NCBI RefSeq assembly: GCF_011386835.1
Contig: NC_088810.1
Coordinates: 558,001-622,000 of the forward strand
Direction of reading: 5' to 3'
Length of the DNA: 64,000 nucleotides
Origin: Chrysemys picta bellii
Lineage: Eukaryota; Chordata; Testudines; Emydidae
Under the pieces are notes generated by a model, which saw only the letters and a program-made list of their open reading frames with translations, did no database searches and was not told the origin of the DNA. Position 1 is the first letter of the stretch. Each line of letters begins with the position of its first letter. Both the position numbers and the translations under genes were made by a program. Positions 40,290 through 50,606 of this stretch are shown here, piece after piece.

Positions 40290-42328
40290 TCATCTCTGCA
40301 GCTGTCCCGGCTGCAGCGTCTGGGGAAATGGGGAGGGGTCAGAGACGTTACGGGGGGAGCTGGGGACACTTCCCCCACGGAGCCCACCCCCCCCCTAGAG
40401 ACACAACAGCCCCGGCGAGCCCTCTCCCCACATTCCCCCCTGGTACCCTGTAGCCTCCCCCCAACACGGGGTCCCCTCCCTCCCACAGGCTGTATTGGGG
40501 GCAGATCCCCACTCCCCACATCGAGTTCGGATCCCCCCAGGCTGGTACCTACCTCATACGTGGGGCTGGTGTCTGGGGGGCTCCTGGGCGGGGTCTGGGG
40601 AAGAGAATGAGGCAGGTGGGTCACTGGACACGAGAGACGCCCCCAGCCCAGCCCAGGGGGGAGGGGAACTGATGAGCCCCAGGAGACTGGGACACTCCTG
40701 ACCCCCACAGAGAGAGCGGAAAAGGGAGAGGGCTGCAGGTCAGGAGTGAGGGGCACCGGCAGAGCTGCGGGGAGCCCAGGGCTGGGCTAGCAGGGGCTGC
40801 GGGTCGGGAGTGAGGGGCACCGGCAGAGCTGCGGGGAGCCCAGGGCTGGGCTAGCAGGGGATGCGGGTCGGGAGTGAGGGGCACCGGCAGGGCTGGGCTA
40901 GCAGAGAACTGTGGGTTGGGAGTGAGGGGCCCCATGTGACGAAGCAGGAATTTTTCATAATATTTTGGATGACTATTATGTGTGCCTCAGTTTCCCCTAG
41001 GGGGTGCCTGGTTAACGAGGTGGGGGAAGGGTTCTTCTCTCCTTGCAGAGACCAGCCTGCCCGACGCCGGGCTGCCTGGGGCCTGGGCACAACGGACAGC
41101 CCCAGAAGACAACATCCCATCCCATTGCCTGGGCATTTGGCGCCTAGCAACAAATACCCAGGGATGCTCCCACCCCTTAGGAGACCCTTAGGAGGCTTGC
41201 AGGGGGGTGGGGGGGCAGGACCAGGAGGGGCTGCGGGGTCGTTACGTGTGGGCTGCTGGAAGCAGGAGGCGGCTGGCCTGGGACTGCAGAGGGCTCAGGG
41301 GGGCTCTGGGCTCCGGCTTGACCCAGGGGGCCCAGGCTGTAACTGTCCGTTCTCGACGCTGGGTCCGGACACCCAATAACCCGCCTGTGTTCACCCGCTG
41401 GCTGAGTCACTGCAGAGTGGGGGGGGCTCCCGTTGGGGGTTCGAGTCTCCCCGAGGTGTCCTACCATAGGGGCGGGAAGTGGGGATGCCGGAGGTGCTGC
41501 AACACCACCAGGTTTTGCGGCCAGCGTCCCGGCCACCAGCCCCACGCCTGGGGCTCCGCACCCTCCCCAACTGTGGCCCCAGCCTCCGCCACCTCACACC
41601 CGTCTGTGTCCCCCCCTCCCAGAGCCACGGCTCCTGACCCCAGCTTTAGGGGGCGGTGAGAGGCACGGACGGGGTAAGGGGGGGTACAGCTCAGCACCCC
41701 CACTCCAAAAACTGTCCCAGCACCACTGTGTCCTACCCAGGGGGGCTCCTGGTGTGACCCAGAGGGCTGCAGGCTCCGAGGGTCGGCCCCCGGGGCAGGG
41801 AAACTGAGGGTCTGAACCCAGGGAGAGTGGGACCCCAAGGACCAGCAGGCTGACGGGGTCCCCAGGGACCGTCCCAGAGCCGGGTGAGGGCACCGGCCTG
41901 CAGAGCTGTGACACCCCGGCTGTGGTCTGGGAAGGGGGGACCCCAGGGCTGGGACAGCAGGAAACCTGAGGACCTGTCACTCACCGCTGGGCCTGCCCGG
42001 GCTGCGGGGGGCTGGTTCTCGTACTCTGGGGGGGTCATCTCACCCCGCCTGGGGGTCTTGCTCTGGCGGCCTGAACCTGGGGGGGGGGAATCATCAGAGG
42101 TGCTGGAATTGGGGTGCTGCCTTCCAGGCCCCCCCCGCTCTAACCCACCAGACCCCCCCCTCCGAGCTGGGGATAGAACCCAGGAATCCTGGCTCACCGG
42201 TGGGGGGGCAGGGGGAGGCTGTTACTCACAGAGGAAATAGACCCCGACTCCAACCAGCGCCGCCCCTGCCAGTGACCCAATGACGATCCCAGCGACGGCC
42301 CCGGCAGAGAGACCTGGACGAGGGGGGT
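40290..42328 (-). pseudogene. CEACAM-like receptor fragment, locus 4
   Basis: Four exons on the minus strand: TM 42230-42328, tail 1 at 41985-42076, tail 2 at 40553-40594, tail 3 at 40290-40319. Lengths and phases of the first three equal those of locus 1. The TM helix is nearly identical. The proximal tyrosine motif is YENQ instead of YENL. Tail 2 ends TYE and joins TL to give YETL. Tail 3 is shortened to TLQPGQLQR and stop, so the distal YxxL is lost and no ITAM remains. All Ig, IgV and leader exons are absent. A Gypsy LTR begins 123 bases upstream of the TM exon. An L4-type LTR lies between tail 2 and tail 1. Confidence 0.78.
40935..41462 (+). mobile_element. Related LTR (family L4), end uncertain
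   Basis: It starts TGTGACGAAGCAGGAATTTT, contains CAATAACCC and CTGGCTGAGTCACTGCAGAG like the other families, and lacks a clear GTGACA end. It sits in the intron of locus 4. Confidence 0.6.
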
Positions 42329-42450
42329 CTGGAGGAGAGACGTGTGTGGGGGGAAGTGGATCAGATGGTTCAGCCACAATCCCCCCACCCTGCGCCCTGC
42401 AGCCCAGACCCCCTAGCGCTGCACTGGGGCCCGCAGAGGGTGAGCGCCCC

Positions 42451-42918
42451 TGTCATGGAGTGTGGAGGGGACACAAGGCCCTGTCCCCCCGCCCCCCCCG
42501 GCTTCCTGCGATTCACCATGACTCTCAGCCAGCCAGTAAATCAGAAGGTTTATTTAGACGACAGGAACACAGGAACAAGACAGGTCTTGCAGGCACAGAC
42601 AACAGGACCCCCCTCAGTTAGGTCCATCTTGGTGTCCCAGGGCGCCCCAGCCCCTTGGGAGGTCAGAGCCCCGTCTGCCTCCCAACCATGTCCCCAGCCA
42701 GCTCCTGAAACTCCCCCTTCAGCGACCCCTCCCACAGCCTTTGTTCAGTTTCCCCGGCAAAGGTGTTACCTGGCCTCTAACCCCTTCCTGGGTTCTCACA
42801 GTTACATGCTCAGGTATTCTCCTTCGGGCAGTCTCCCATTCCCCAATGCAGACTATCCTAGCCACACTCCCCTGTCAGCATTCACAGACCACAGTAAGAA
42901 CAGTCCCAATTCCTCACA
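42451..42918 (-). repeat. 3' LTR of Gypsy copy A
   Basis: 468 bp, TGTCATGGAG to CCTCACA in plus-strand coordinates. It contains TTTATTTAGACGACAGG, the reverse of the AATAAA region. Confidence 0.88.
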
Positions 42919-42984
42919 TCTCTCCCCCCTTCGAGACCAAACTGAGTGGGGTCACTTTAGCCAGTGACCCGGGGAAGTTCGAAC

Positions 42985-43704
42985 CTACCCCCGTTCCCAT
43001 GGATGCCCCCGCATCCCTCCCATTCCTTGGTGAGAATTACACCAGGCCCCTCCAGTTTCACGCCCCCCCTTAGGTCGGGGGTGCTCGGTGGCACTCGCAG
43101 TTCGCATGTGGGAAGGTTTATGCGGCCTGTGCCCTTTTCCCACCCCAATACCCCTGGGGTTCCAACTGGACTGTGGTCTTCTCCCAGCGCTCCAGTCTGG
43201 AGGTCTGTGCTTTGGGCTCTCTTGGTTCAGAGCCGCCCTTTTAACCTTGGCCACCCTCCGGAAAGGATCCTTTATGCTGGGCAAGGGTCCTAAAGCTGTT
43301 TTCCTCTTGTCCCAGGCCTTCCTCCCCCTCTGACAGGGGTCACAGGATCGGCAGTACTGTCGGACAGTAACAAAGACCCCAGGCCAGTAAAAGCTCCGTA
43401 GCAGCCTCTGCTGGGTACGCCAGGTTCCCTGGTGCCCTGAGAGGGGAATGTCATGGGCCCGGCACAGCAGCTGGCGGCGATACTTCTGGGGTACCACCAG
43501 CTGCCTCCTGATCCCCCCTGACTCCATTTTCCCTGGGGGAGCCCATTCTCGGTACAGGAACCCCTTCTCCCACAGGAACTTTTTCCGGCCACCTCTCCCC
43601 ATGGTCTGTACCGCACTGAGGTCGGCCAGGTCCCTTATCTTCCGCAAGGAGGGATCTTTCTGCACCTCGGCCTGGAACTCAGCAGCTGGGACAGGGATGG
43701 CCAC
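42985..43704 (-). pseudogene. Integrase zinc-binding part of Gypsy copy A
   Basis: The 239-residue frame includes the H2C2 domain: HDIPLSGH, FYWPG and CRSCDPCQ. It continues to PFRRVA and then switches to KVKRAALNQ, the junction of the shared pol deletion. The catalytic core of the integrase is absent. In copy B this part is in frame with Gag-protease. Here it is separated by a frameshift. Confidence 0.85.
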
Positions 43705-43780
43705 CTGCTCTTTCTCGCCGGCTGGGTCTGAAGCCGCAGCCTCCCTGAGCCGTGTCTCTCAGTGTTCCCTCCCCACCAGG

Positions 43781-45613
43781 TTAGGGTCCTGTGCCTTGGG
43801 CAAGGCACCCTCCCCAAGGCCAGGGCGCAGTGCCCCTCACCGGCTCTGACTGCGGGTCACAACCAGTGCCCTTTGGGGGTTGCTTGGCCAGTCCTCCAGG
43901 TCCCCCCCCCATCAACACCTCAGTGGGCAAATACGGGTGTATCCCCATTTCCTTGGGGCCCTCCTTGGCTCCCCACTTCAGGTGTACCCTCGCCACGGGC
44001 ACCTTGAATGGGGTCCCGCCCACCCCCGTCAGGGTCAGGTAGGTGTCGGGCACCACCAGATCTGGGGCCACCACCTCGGACCGGGCCGGTGTCACCTCTG
44101 CGCCCGTATCCCAGTATCCATTGACCTTCCTCCCATCCACCTCCAGGGGAACAAGGTACTCTCTCCGGAGGGACAGTCCCGCATCCACCATATAAACCAA
44201 AAACCCTGAGTCTGGAGCATCCAGCCCCGCAGAGGAGCTGGCCTGGAGCTCTCCTCCCTCCTTAGCAGGTGGTACTCTGCCAGCCCCCCTGGCCGGGGAA
44301 TGCTGCCTCTCGCCGGGCTGGGTCTCTACCCAGTCAACCCTCTGTGGGTTTGGCCTGCTCAGTCTGTCCCTGAGCCTGGGGCACTGGGCCCGTATGTGGC
44401 CTTTCTGGCCACAGTGATAGCAGCCCATGTCCCGTGGGTCCCCTCGAGCGGGTCGGATGGCCCTGACGCCGGATGTTCCCCTTTGGTGGGGGTTCTCCAT
44501 ATTTCCCCGCTGGGAGGTCCCATGGTGACTCTCGCTCTGCGCTGTGACGGGCCTGTTCCTTTGGGACTCCTCCCGGTTATCCCCTGCCTGACTGTTCACA
44601 AACTCGTCGGCCAGCTGGCCTGCGTGCTGCGGGTTCTCTGGCTTTTGGTCCATCAACCATCGCCTCAGGTCGGATGGGCACTGCTCATACACGTGCTCCA
44701 GTACGAATAGGTCAAGCAGGTCCTCTTTAGTCTGGGCCCCAGCTGTCCACTTGCGGGCATACCCCTGCGCCCGGTTGGCCAGTTGTAGGTATGTGACCTC
44801 ACGGGTTTTACGCTGACTCCGGAACCTTTGCCGGTACATCTCAGGGGTCAGCCCCAACTCGCGGAGCAGGGCCTTTTTGAACAGTTCGTAGTCCCCTGTC
44901 TCCACCCCTTTCAGTCGGCTGTACACCTCCCTGGCTGTGGGGTCCACTGAGGGGATGAGACACTGGAGCCTGTTGGCAGGGTCAACCTGGAGCAGCTCGC
45001 AGGTATTCTCAAAGGCCGTCAGGAAGGTATCCATGTCCTCCCCCTCCTTACGCTGGGCCAGGAAGCACTGATCAAAGCTCTTTGCAGTCTTGGGTCCCCC
45101 CTCGCTCACCGTAGCCAGGGCCCCACTGCTCCTCGGCCTGGCCAGTTCCAGCTCATGCTGACGTTGTTTCTCCTTCTCCTCCCGCTCCTGCTTCAGTTCT
45201 TGCTGCCTTAACTCGAGCTCTTCCCGTCTCAGCTCCCTGTCATATTCCAGTCGCAACCGCTCCCGGGACAGGGAGCTCCGCCGGGACGATCCCCTGCTGG
45301 CCGCCGGGGTCAGGGTGTCCTCGGTATTCGCTGGGCTTCCCCCAACCCCTCCCCTAGGTATAGGTAGGCAGGGTCTCAGGATGTCCTCGGCAGCAGTCTG
45401 ACCCCTCCCAGCCAGGTCAGGCCCCGGGGCCCACGCTGTATCCGCCGGGCGGCTTCCCTCAGGGACAGGGCTCGGTTCATCCAAGCGATCCCTCTCCTCC
45501 AGCTGGGCAATGAGCTGTTCTTTGGTGAGCCTCCCAATGTGCAGCCCCCTCTGCCTGCACAGCTCCACCAGGTCGCTCTTAAGGCGTTTAGCATCCATCC
45601 TCCTGCTGGCCAC
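43781..45613 (-). pseudogene. Gag-protease of Gypsy copy A, frameshifted end
   Basis: 610 residues from MASRRMDAKRLKSDL. A charged coiled-coil stretch is followed by a capsid region with a SCAN-like pattern (LTPEMYRQRFRSQ, LFVLEHVYEQCPSDLRRWL). Then come a zinc knuckle CX2CX4HX4C (CYHCGQKGHIRAQC) and a retropepsin motif WDTGAEV. The frame diverges from copy B at a C-run (9 C at 43902-43910, 8 C in copy B) and soon stops, so the integrase part is out of frame. The protein would be a nonautonomous capsid-forming Gag at most. Confidence 0.87.
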
Positions 45614-45908
45614 TCGCCGGCCTGTGCTCTCCGCTTTCCACCGTTCCAGGGGGACCCCTAGTGTGCCAGCCCCTCTTCAGGTCACCACCTCTCTGCCAGG
45701 GTCGAGCTGCAGACTCCTCCGCCCCTGGGATCGCTCGCTGCGATCCCCCAGGGGACCCTGTTACTCCAACAGTCCTTCTCGCTGGTCACACACTCCTAGG
45801 GGTTAATCGCCCCCTGACACCGTCCCCCCTCTGTTTTACTGCTCCCCAGTCACTTACTGCAAGAAGCGCCATTCACGGGGTGCCGTACATCCCACCGCTG
45901 CCACCAGT

Positions 45909-46196
45909 TGTCACGGAGTGTGGGGGGACACAAGGTCCTGCACCCCCGACTTCCTGCGATTCACTATGACTCTCAGCCAGCCAGTAAAGCAGAAGGTTTA
46001 TTTAGATGACAGGAATACAGTCCAAGACAGGTCTTGCAGGCACAGACAACAGGATCCCCCCCAGTTAGGTCCATCTTGGGGTCCCAAGGGCCCCACAGCC
46101 CCCTTGGGAGGTCAGAGCCCTGTCTGCCTCCCAGCCATCTCCCCAGCCAGCTCCTGAAACTCTCCCTTCAGCGACCCCTCCCACAGCCTTTGTTCA
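45909..46196 (-). repeat. 5' LTR of Gypsy copy A, truncated
   Basis: It starts TGTCACGGAGTGTGG and stops at TTTGTTCA, where the next repeat begins. About 175 bp, the U3 start, is missing. Confidence 0.85.
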
Positions 46197-47577
46197 AAAA
46201 CAACAAGGAGTCTGGTGGCACCTTAAAGACTAACAGATTTATTTGGGCATAAGCTTTCATGAGTAAAAACCTCACTTCTTCGGATGCATAGAGTGAAAGT
46301 TACAGATGCAGGCATTATATACTGACATGTGGAGAGCAGGGAGTTACTTCGCAAGTGGAGAACCAGTGTTGACAGGGCCAATTCAATCAGGGTGGATGTT
46401 GTCCAATCCCAATAATAGATGAGGAGGTGTCAATTCCAGGAGAGGAAAAGCTGTTTCTGTAGTGAGCCAGCCACTCCCAGTCCCTATTCAAGCCCAGATT
46501 AATGGTGTTGAATTTGCAAATGAATTTTAGTTCTGCTGTTTCTCTTTGAAGTCTGTTTCTGAAGTTTTTTTGTTCAATGATAGTGACTTTTAAATCTGTA
46601 ATCTGGGCTTGAAGTTTCATCCTCTTCCTCGAGTGACTCAAGTGAGAATGATTCTGGTGCATCAGGAACCGGCCGTCCTTCTTCGTGGGGTACTGGGCGT
46701 ATAGCTGATGGAATGTTTGGATAATGCACAGTCCACTTTTTCTTCTTTGACACACCTTTCCCAACTGGAGGCACCATGCAGAAGTAACAATTGCTGGTAT
46801 GATCTGTTGGCTCTCTCCAAATCATTGGCACTGCAAAAGGCAGAGATTTCCTTTTCCTGTTCAACCACTGGCGAAGATTTGTTGCACAAGTGATGCAGCA
46901 TATGTGTGGGGCCCACCTCTTGTCCTGAGCTCCAATTTTGCAGCCAAAAGAAAGGTGATAGGCTTTCTTAACCATAGTGGTTATACTGCGCTTTTGTGAT
47001 GCAAAAGTCACTTCACCACAAACATAGCAGAAGTTATCTGCACTGTTCACACAAGTACGAGGCATCTCTGCTCATTTTGGCTAAACAGAAATGTGTCCCT
47101 TTGCAAAATCAAACACTGACAAATAAGAGAGCACAACACTGTGTGATTTCTAGAGCTGATTTAGGGCAATTTGTTCAGCAGAGTGATGTAAGCTTCGTTA
47201 TGATTGCATCATCCATGACTTCTAGGAATAACATGATGCAATTCATATCATGTATGATGCAATACCAGCTTCAGATTGCATCATTCATTGTTTTGCCTAA
47301 AAAGCAAGTACTGTCCAAACCCAGTCACAGATTTATTCATAGATCCAGTCAAAGATGTATTTTAGTCATTTCTGGTTTAAATTGAGATCCCTTCCCTTTA
47401 TAACTCACTTATCCTCCGCCATTCCCAAGTCAAGGGTCGTATATACTGACCCAATAGCATATCTTGAAAACTAGAGCCAATCAACAATTTTAACCATCAT
47501 TTTCGTTCTCAGTGACCCAGAATTAGTAAAGTTTGACTACATTTATTTCAGAAGCATTTTGGCTGTAGAGCTGTGTA
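46197..47577 (-). repeat. Interspersed repeat with Cys-rich coding part
   Basis: It begins ACAACAAGGAGTCTGGTGGC (plus strand), a very common reptile repeat, and extends to about CTGTAGAGCTGTG. The minus-strand frame at 46387-46764 (including INLGLNRDWEWL) may be a GIY-YIG-like remnant of a Penelope-type element. The family is not certain. It probably consists of two joined elements. Confidence 0.5.
46574..47065 (-). CDS. Cys-rich transposon-associated protein, partial
   Basis: 163 residues start MPRTCVNSADNFCYVCGEVT and contain further paired cysteines (HICCITC, NCYFCMV), suggesting zinc binding, then PNIPSAIRPVPH. I recognise the N-terminal pattern as a protein family that recurs in many copies in arthropod and vertebrate genomes, likely carried by a mobile element. 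Its function is unknown to me. The C-terminus runs into unrelated repeat sequence at about 46640, so the gene is truncated. Confidence 0.55.
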   Translation of the reverse strand: MPRTCVNSADNFCYVCGEVTFASQKRSITTMVKKAYHLSFGCKIGAQDKRWAPHICCITCATNLRQWLNRKRKSLPFAVPMIWREPTDHTSNCYFCMVPPVGKGVSKKKKWTVHYPNIPSAIRPVPHEEGRPVPDAPESFSLESLEEEDETSSPDYRFKSHYH

Positions 47578-48838
47578 GCCTGTCCCTCATCGCCAATAGC
47601 ACCACTAGTTAAACACTAGGAAAGCAGGTCTGTAATTCACTGCTGGGACAGCTCTGCCCGCGGCATCTGGAGAGTCCAGCGGGTTCAGGTTACTGTACCA
47701 TGGGCATGGCTGACTTTCCCAGTCTGGGGTCGGGGCCCCATCACACCCCTGGCTGTACACACAAGAGACAGACCCTGACCCAGAGCTCACAGTCTAAGCA
47801 GCCAGCCACTAAGGAGCTTCCCCTGCTCCATAGCCTTGTCTGTACTGGAGAAGAGCCAAGGTCCCCAATGGCCCAGTGCAGGCACAACCTTAGCAAGACC
47901 TCCTACAGAAAGGGAGCCATGAGGCAACAACCCTGCCATTCTCACAACTTTCTCCAGGTGCACACTGCATTCCTCTCTCAAAGCTTATTGGGATTTGCCA
48001 GGACAGGGGGCTTAAGAGCGACCTCTCACAGCTGATGGCATGGGGTCTTCAGCAACCACAGAATCCATGGCCAGGGTAACATGTCCCAGCCCGAAAATGG
48101 TACTTCCAGCAGCACAGTGCCCCCTACTGCCACACTGGGGTATTGGGGCCTGCACTGACTGCAAGGAGAGAGTGCCCCCATTCACATCCCCACCTTGTTC
48201 CCTACCCTACAGTGCCTCATACTGCCACACTGGGGTATTGGGGCCTGCACTGACTGCAAGGAGAGAGTTCCCCCATTCACATCCCCACCTTGTTCCCTAC
48301 CCTACAGCGCCTCATACTGCCATGATGGGGCACTGGGGCCCGCACTGACTGCAAGGAGAGAGTGTCTCCATTCACATCCCCACCTGGCTCTGTGTAATAC
48401 AGCTCCCTCTAGTGCCATGATAGGGTACTGGGTCCAGCACTGACTGAGTGGGGAGAGCACCCCCTAATAGACCCCAACCCACTGACTGTAGCACAGCAAC
48501 CCCTAACACTGCACTTGGGCATTGACTGCAAGGGAAGAGCATCTCTATTGAGCTCCCACCCCACTCCCTGTAGCAACCTGGGTTTTTACTAAGGCCAACT
48601 GTTAGGAATGGTATCCAGAAGTCCAGACACCTGCCATTGGACCGCTCCTATGGTGCATATTGAGGTGTCTAGTATTAGAAAAATAGATCTGGCTAAGAAT
48701 CAGAAATAAACAAGCCAGACATACTTTATCACATGTTTCATTACCCTGTCAGTGGCTCATGTGAAAGCCGCATCTGCTGCCCACCTGGAGAAACCTCCAG
48801 CAAGCAGATTAGTAATAACCTTTCCATAACAGCTCCCC
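47578..48838 (+). other. No gene recognised; contains a 95-bp array
   Basis: No conserved open frame was seen. The array at 48115-48480 and an AT-richer stretch up to the promoter at 48839 are the only notable contents. Confidence 0.5.
48115..48480 (+). repeat. 95-bp tandem repeat, about 4 units
   Basis: CAGTGC/CAGCGC/CAGCTC unit starts are at 48115, 48210, 48305 and 48400, an exact 95-bp period. Units share GGGGTATTGGGGCCTGCACT. The fourth unit is more diverged. Confidence 0.9.
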
Positions 48839-48846
48839 TATAAATA
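48839..48846 (+). promoter_or_regulatory. TATA box of the signal-peptide exon
   Basis: TATAAATA lies 57 bases before the ATG at 48896. This is a suitable distance for a start site near 48870 and a 5' UTR of about 25 bases. Confidence 0.55.
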
Positions 48847-48895
48847 CCTGAGGGCTGGGGCTTGTTCTTTTCTGTCCAACAGCCTGGAGAGAAGT

Positions 48896-48935
48896 ATGAC
48901 AATGTGGCTCGTGCTGGCGTTGCTTGCGGCGGCAG
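48896..48935 (+). CDS. Isolated signal-peptide exon, gene unknown
   Basis: ATGACAATGTGGCTC opens MTMWLVLALLAAA and ends G|GTAATT in phase 1. This is a compact hydrophobic leader with a good TATA box, purine-rich context (GAGAGAAGT) and donor. Phase-1 leader exons are common in Ig, Ly6/uPAR and many secreted proteins. The gene cannot be named. No matching second exon was found to 64000. Retroelements fill the following 5 kb. Confidence 0.45.
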
Positions 48936-49213
48936 GTAATTATGTTGTATGCAGCCAGGCTAGCTTGTGGAGCTCGGTAGTGACGAGTGGCAGGGACATA
49001 GCTGCAAAGTCAGAGTGAAATTAAACAGGCTCCAGCTAAGGATTAAAATGAAACAAAGTGTAATTTCTGCCGGAGCTAGTGCATTAGTAATGGAGCAGCT
49101 GAAACCTCTGGGTTCACCTGGGCATCGCTGCGTCCATGCTCTGTATTAGGGATGGATGAAGGGCCAGGTCCTCTGCTGTGTCCTGCCTCTGTCCAGCAGG
49201 AGTGGAGACGTGT

Positions 49214-50190
49214 GTTGACTAATATATGCTGGGCTAGTGCTTATATAACTCACATTATCAATAGGTATATATCAGTAAGTATTAAAACACATAAGAGCAA
49301 TATAACAGTTACATAGCCTAGAGTGGCCTATGCTTGTTATAGAACCCTGCTCACTTATGCTAAGTATCCCATAGCCCCTTCCATTTTCTAAAGAAAGTTT
49401 TGGCTTAAGCAAATAGGGAAGCTGTCAAGCCCAGGACAGATGACAGTTTTACCATAGCACCAGATAAGGAATTGCTCTTATAGGCCTATACTGGAATGTC
49501 CCTAAGGAAAAGGACAAGACATGATTGTTCTACCCTCTCTCAGGTCTGGTCTATACTACCCGCCTGAATCGGCGGGTAGAAATCGACCTCTCGGGGATCG
49601 ATTTATCGCGTCCCGACGGGACGCGACAATCGATCCCCGAATCGGCGCTCTAACTCCACCAGCGGAGGTGGTAGTAAGCGCCGCCGACAAAAAGCGGCAG
49701 AAGTCGATTTTGCCGCCGTCCTCACAACGGGGTAAGTCGGCTGTAATACGTCGAATTCAGCTACGCTGTTCACGTAGCTGAATTTGCGTATCTTAAACCG
49801 ACTCCCCGCTGTAGTGTAGATGTACCCTCAGACCCAGGAGGTGCCTTCATGCTCTTTGGTCCCTGGAATGCAAGTCTTCAGAACAAAGAGATAAGGGGTA
49901 GGACATGGTACCAGGAAAACAAGGTAGAAAGCGGATTAGTTAAATCTAGTTTCAGATGACATACAGAGTACCTTGTACTTGTAAACAGACAGGGTATAAA
50001 AAGATGGCTTTAGGGGCGTAACTTCGTGAGCACACCTTCCGTGTTAGGTGAATGTAACAACGCTGAATGAGACGGCTTCCTGGAGACTGGTATCGTATAG
50101 AACCTTTTCCCTGTACTATCTTATTACTGGCTTTCAGCAATAAACCTCGCTGATCCTGGTTATTCGGTCACTTGAATCTACCTCATAACA
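49214..50190 (+). mobile_element. Putative LTR with nested MITE, left edge uncertain
   Basis: TATAAAAA at 49995-50002, CAATAAACC near 50138 and a CATAACA end look like the promoter, poly(A) signal and 3' end of an LTR. A TGTTGACTAATATATG start at about 49214 is a guess. No internal region or primer binding site follows. Confidence 0.45.
49543..49827. mobile_element. 285-bp Harbinger-type MITE
   Basis: Ends GGTCTGGTCTATACTA and (reverse) GGGTACATCTACACTA match those of the complete Harbinger at 1111-3514. Flanks are TCA on both sides (49540-49542, 49828-49830). The interior contains palindromes such as GGGGATCGATTTATCGCG / GCGACAATCGATCCCC. It encodes nothing and could be moved by the Harbinger transposase. 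Confidence 0.92.
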
Positions 50191-50222
50191 AACCGAAGTG
50201 TAGTCAAGCAACTGCCTATGCA

Positions 50223-50466
50223 TCTCTGCCTCCCAGCCATCTCTCCAGCCTCCTTCCAGCACTCTCCCCTCAGCGACCCCTCCCACAGCCTTTGTTCAGT
50301 TTCCGGGCCCCGGAGTCATCTGACCTCCAACCCCCTCCTGGGTTCTCATGTTACAAGCTCAGGTATGTTCCCTTGGGCCGGCTCCCATCCCCCGATGCAG
50401 ACCATCCTAGTCACACTCCCCTGTCAGCATTCACACACCACAGTAAGAACAGTCCCAGTTCGTCAC
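50223..50466 (-). repeat. 3' LTR of Gypsy copy B, truncated
   Basis: LTR homology begins at TCTGCCTCCCAGCC and ends TTCGTCACA. The R-U5 side is lost against the neighbouring repeat. Confidence 0.82.
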
Positions 50467-50606
50467 ATCTCTCCCCCCTTCGAGACCGAACTGAGCAGGG
50501 TCACTTTAGCCAGTGACCCGGGGAAGTTCGAACCTACCCCCGTTCCCATGGATGCCCCCGCATCCCTCCCATTCCTTGGTGAGAATTACACCAGGCCCCT
50601 CCAGTT

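Larger units (their letters stand above)
42451..46196 (-). mobile_element. Gypsy copy A (Gmr1-like), deletion derivative
   Basis: The 3' LTR (42451-42918, plus-strand coordinates) and a 5' LTR truncated at 46196 flank an internal region read on the minus strand. A primer binding site TGGTGGCAGCGGTGGGAT (45906-45889) lies two bases inside the 5' LTR. A purine tract (42931-42919) precedes the 3' LTR. The domain order is Gag, protease, integrase zinc-binding domain. Integrase following protease is the order known from Gmr1-type Ty3/Gypsy elements. The integrase core, RT and RNase H are missing. Copy B has the same deletion, so the deletion derivative itself multiplied. Confidence 0.88.

Noticed and set aside
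42985..45613. Infectious endogenous retrovirus with envelope
   Set aside because: There is no RT, no integrase core and no envelope-like frame. The structure fits a deleted Gypsy retrotransposon.
48115..48480. CRISPR-like array
   Set aside because: These are contiguous tandem repeats without unique spacers, in a vertebrate genome.
46196..50222. One LTR split by a 4-kb insertion, linking Gypsy copies A and B
   Set aside because: The truncated LTR ends of A and B overlap by about 70 bp and differ in that overlap, with B-left resembling B-right. They are separate insertions.
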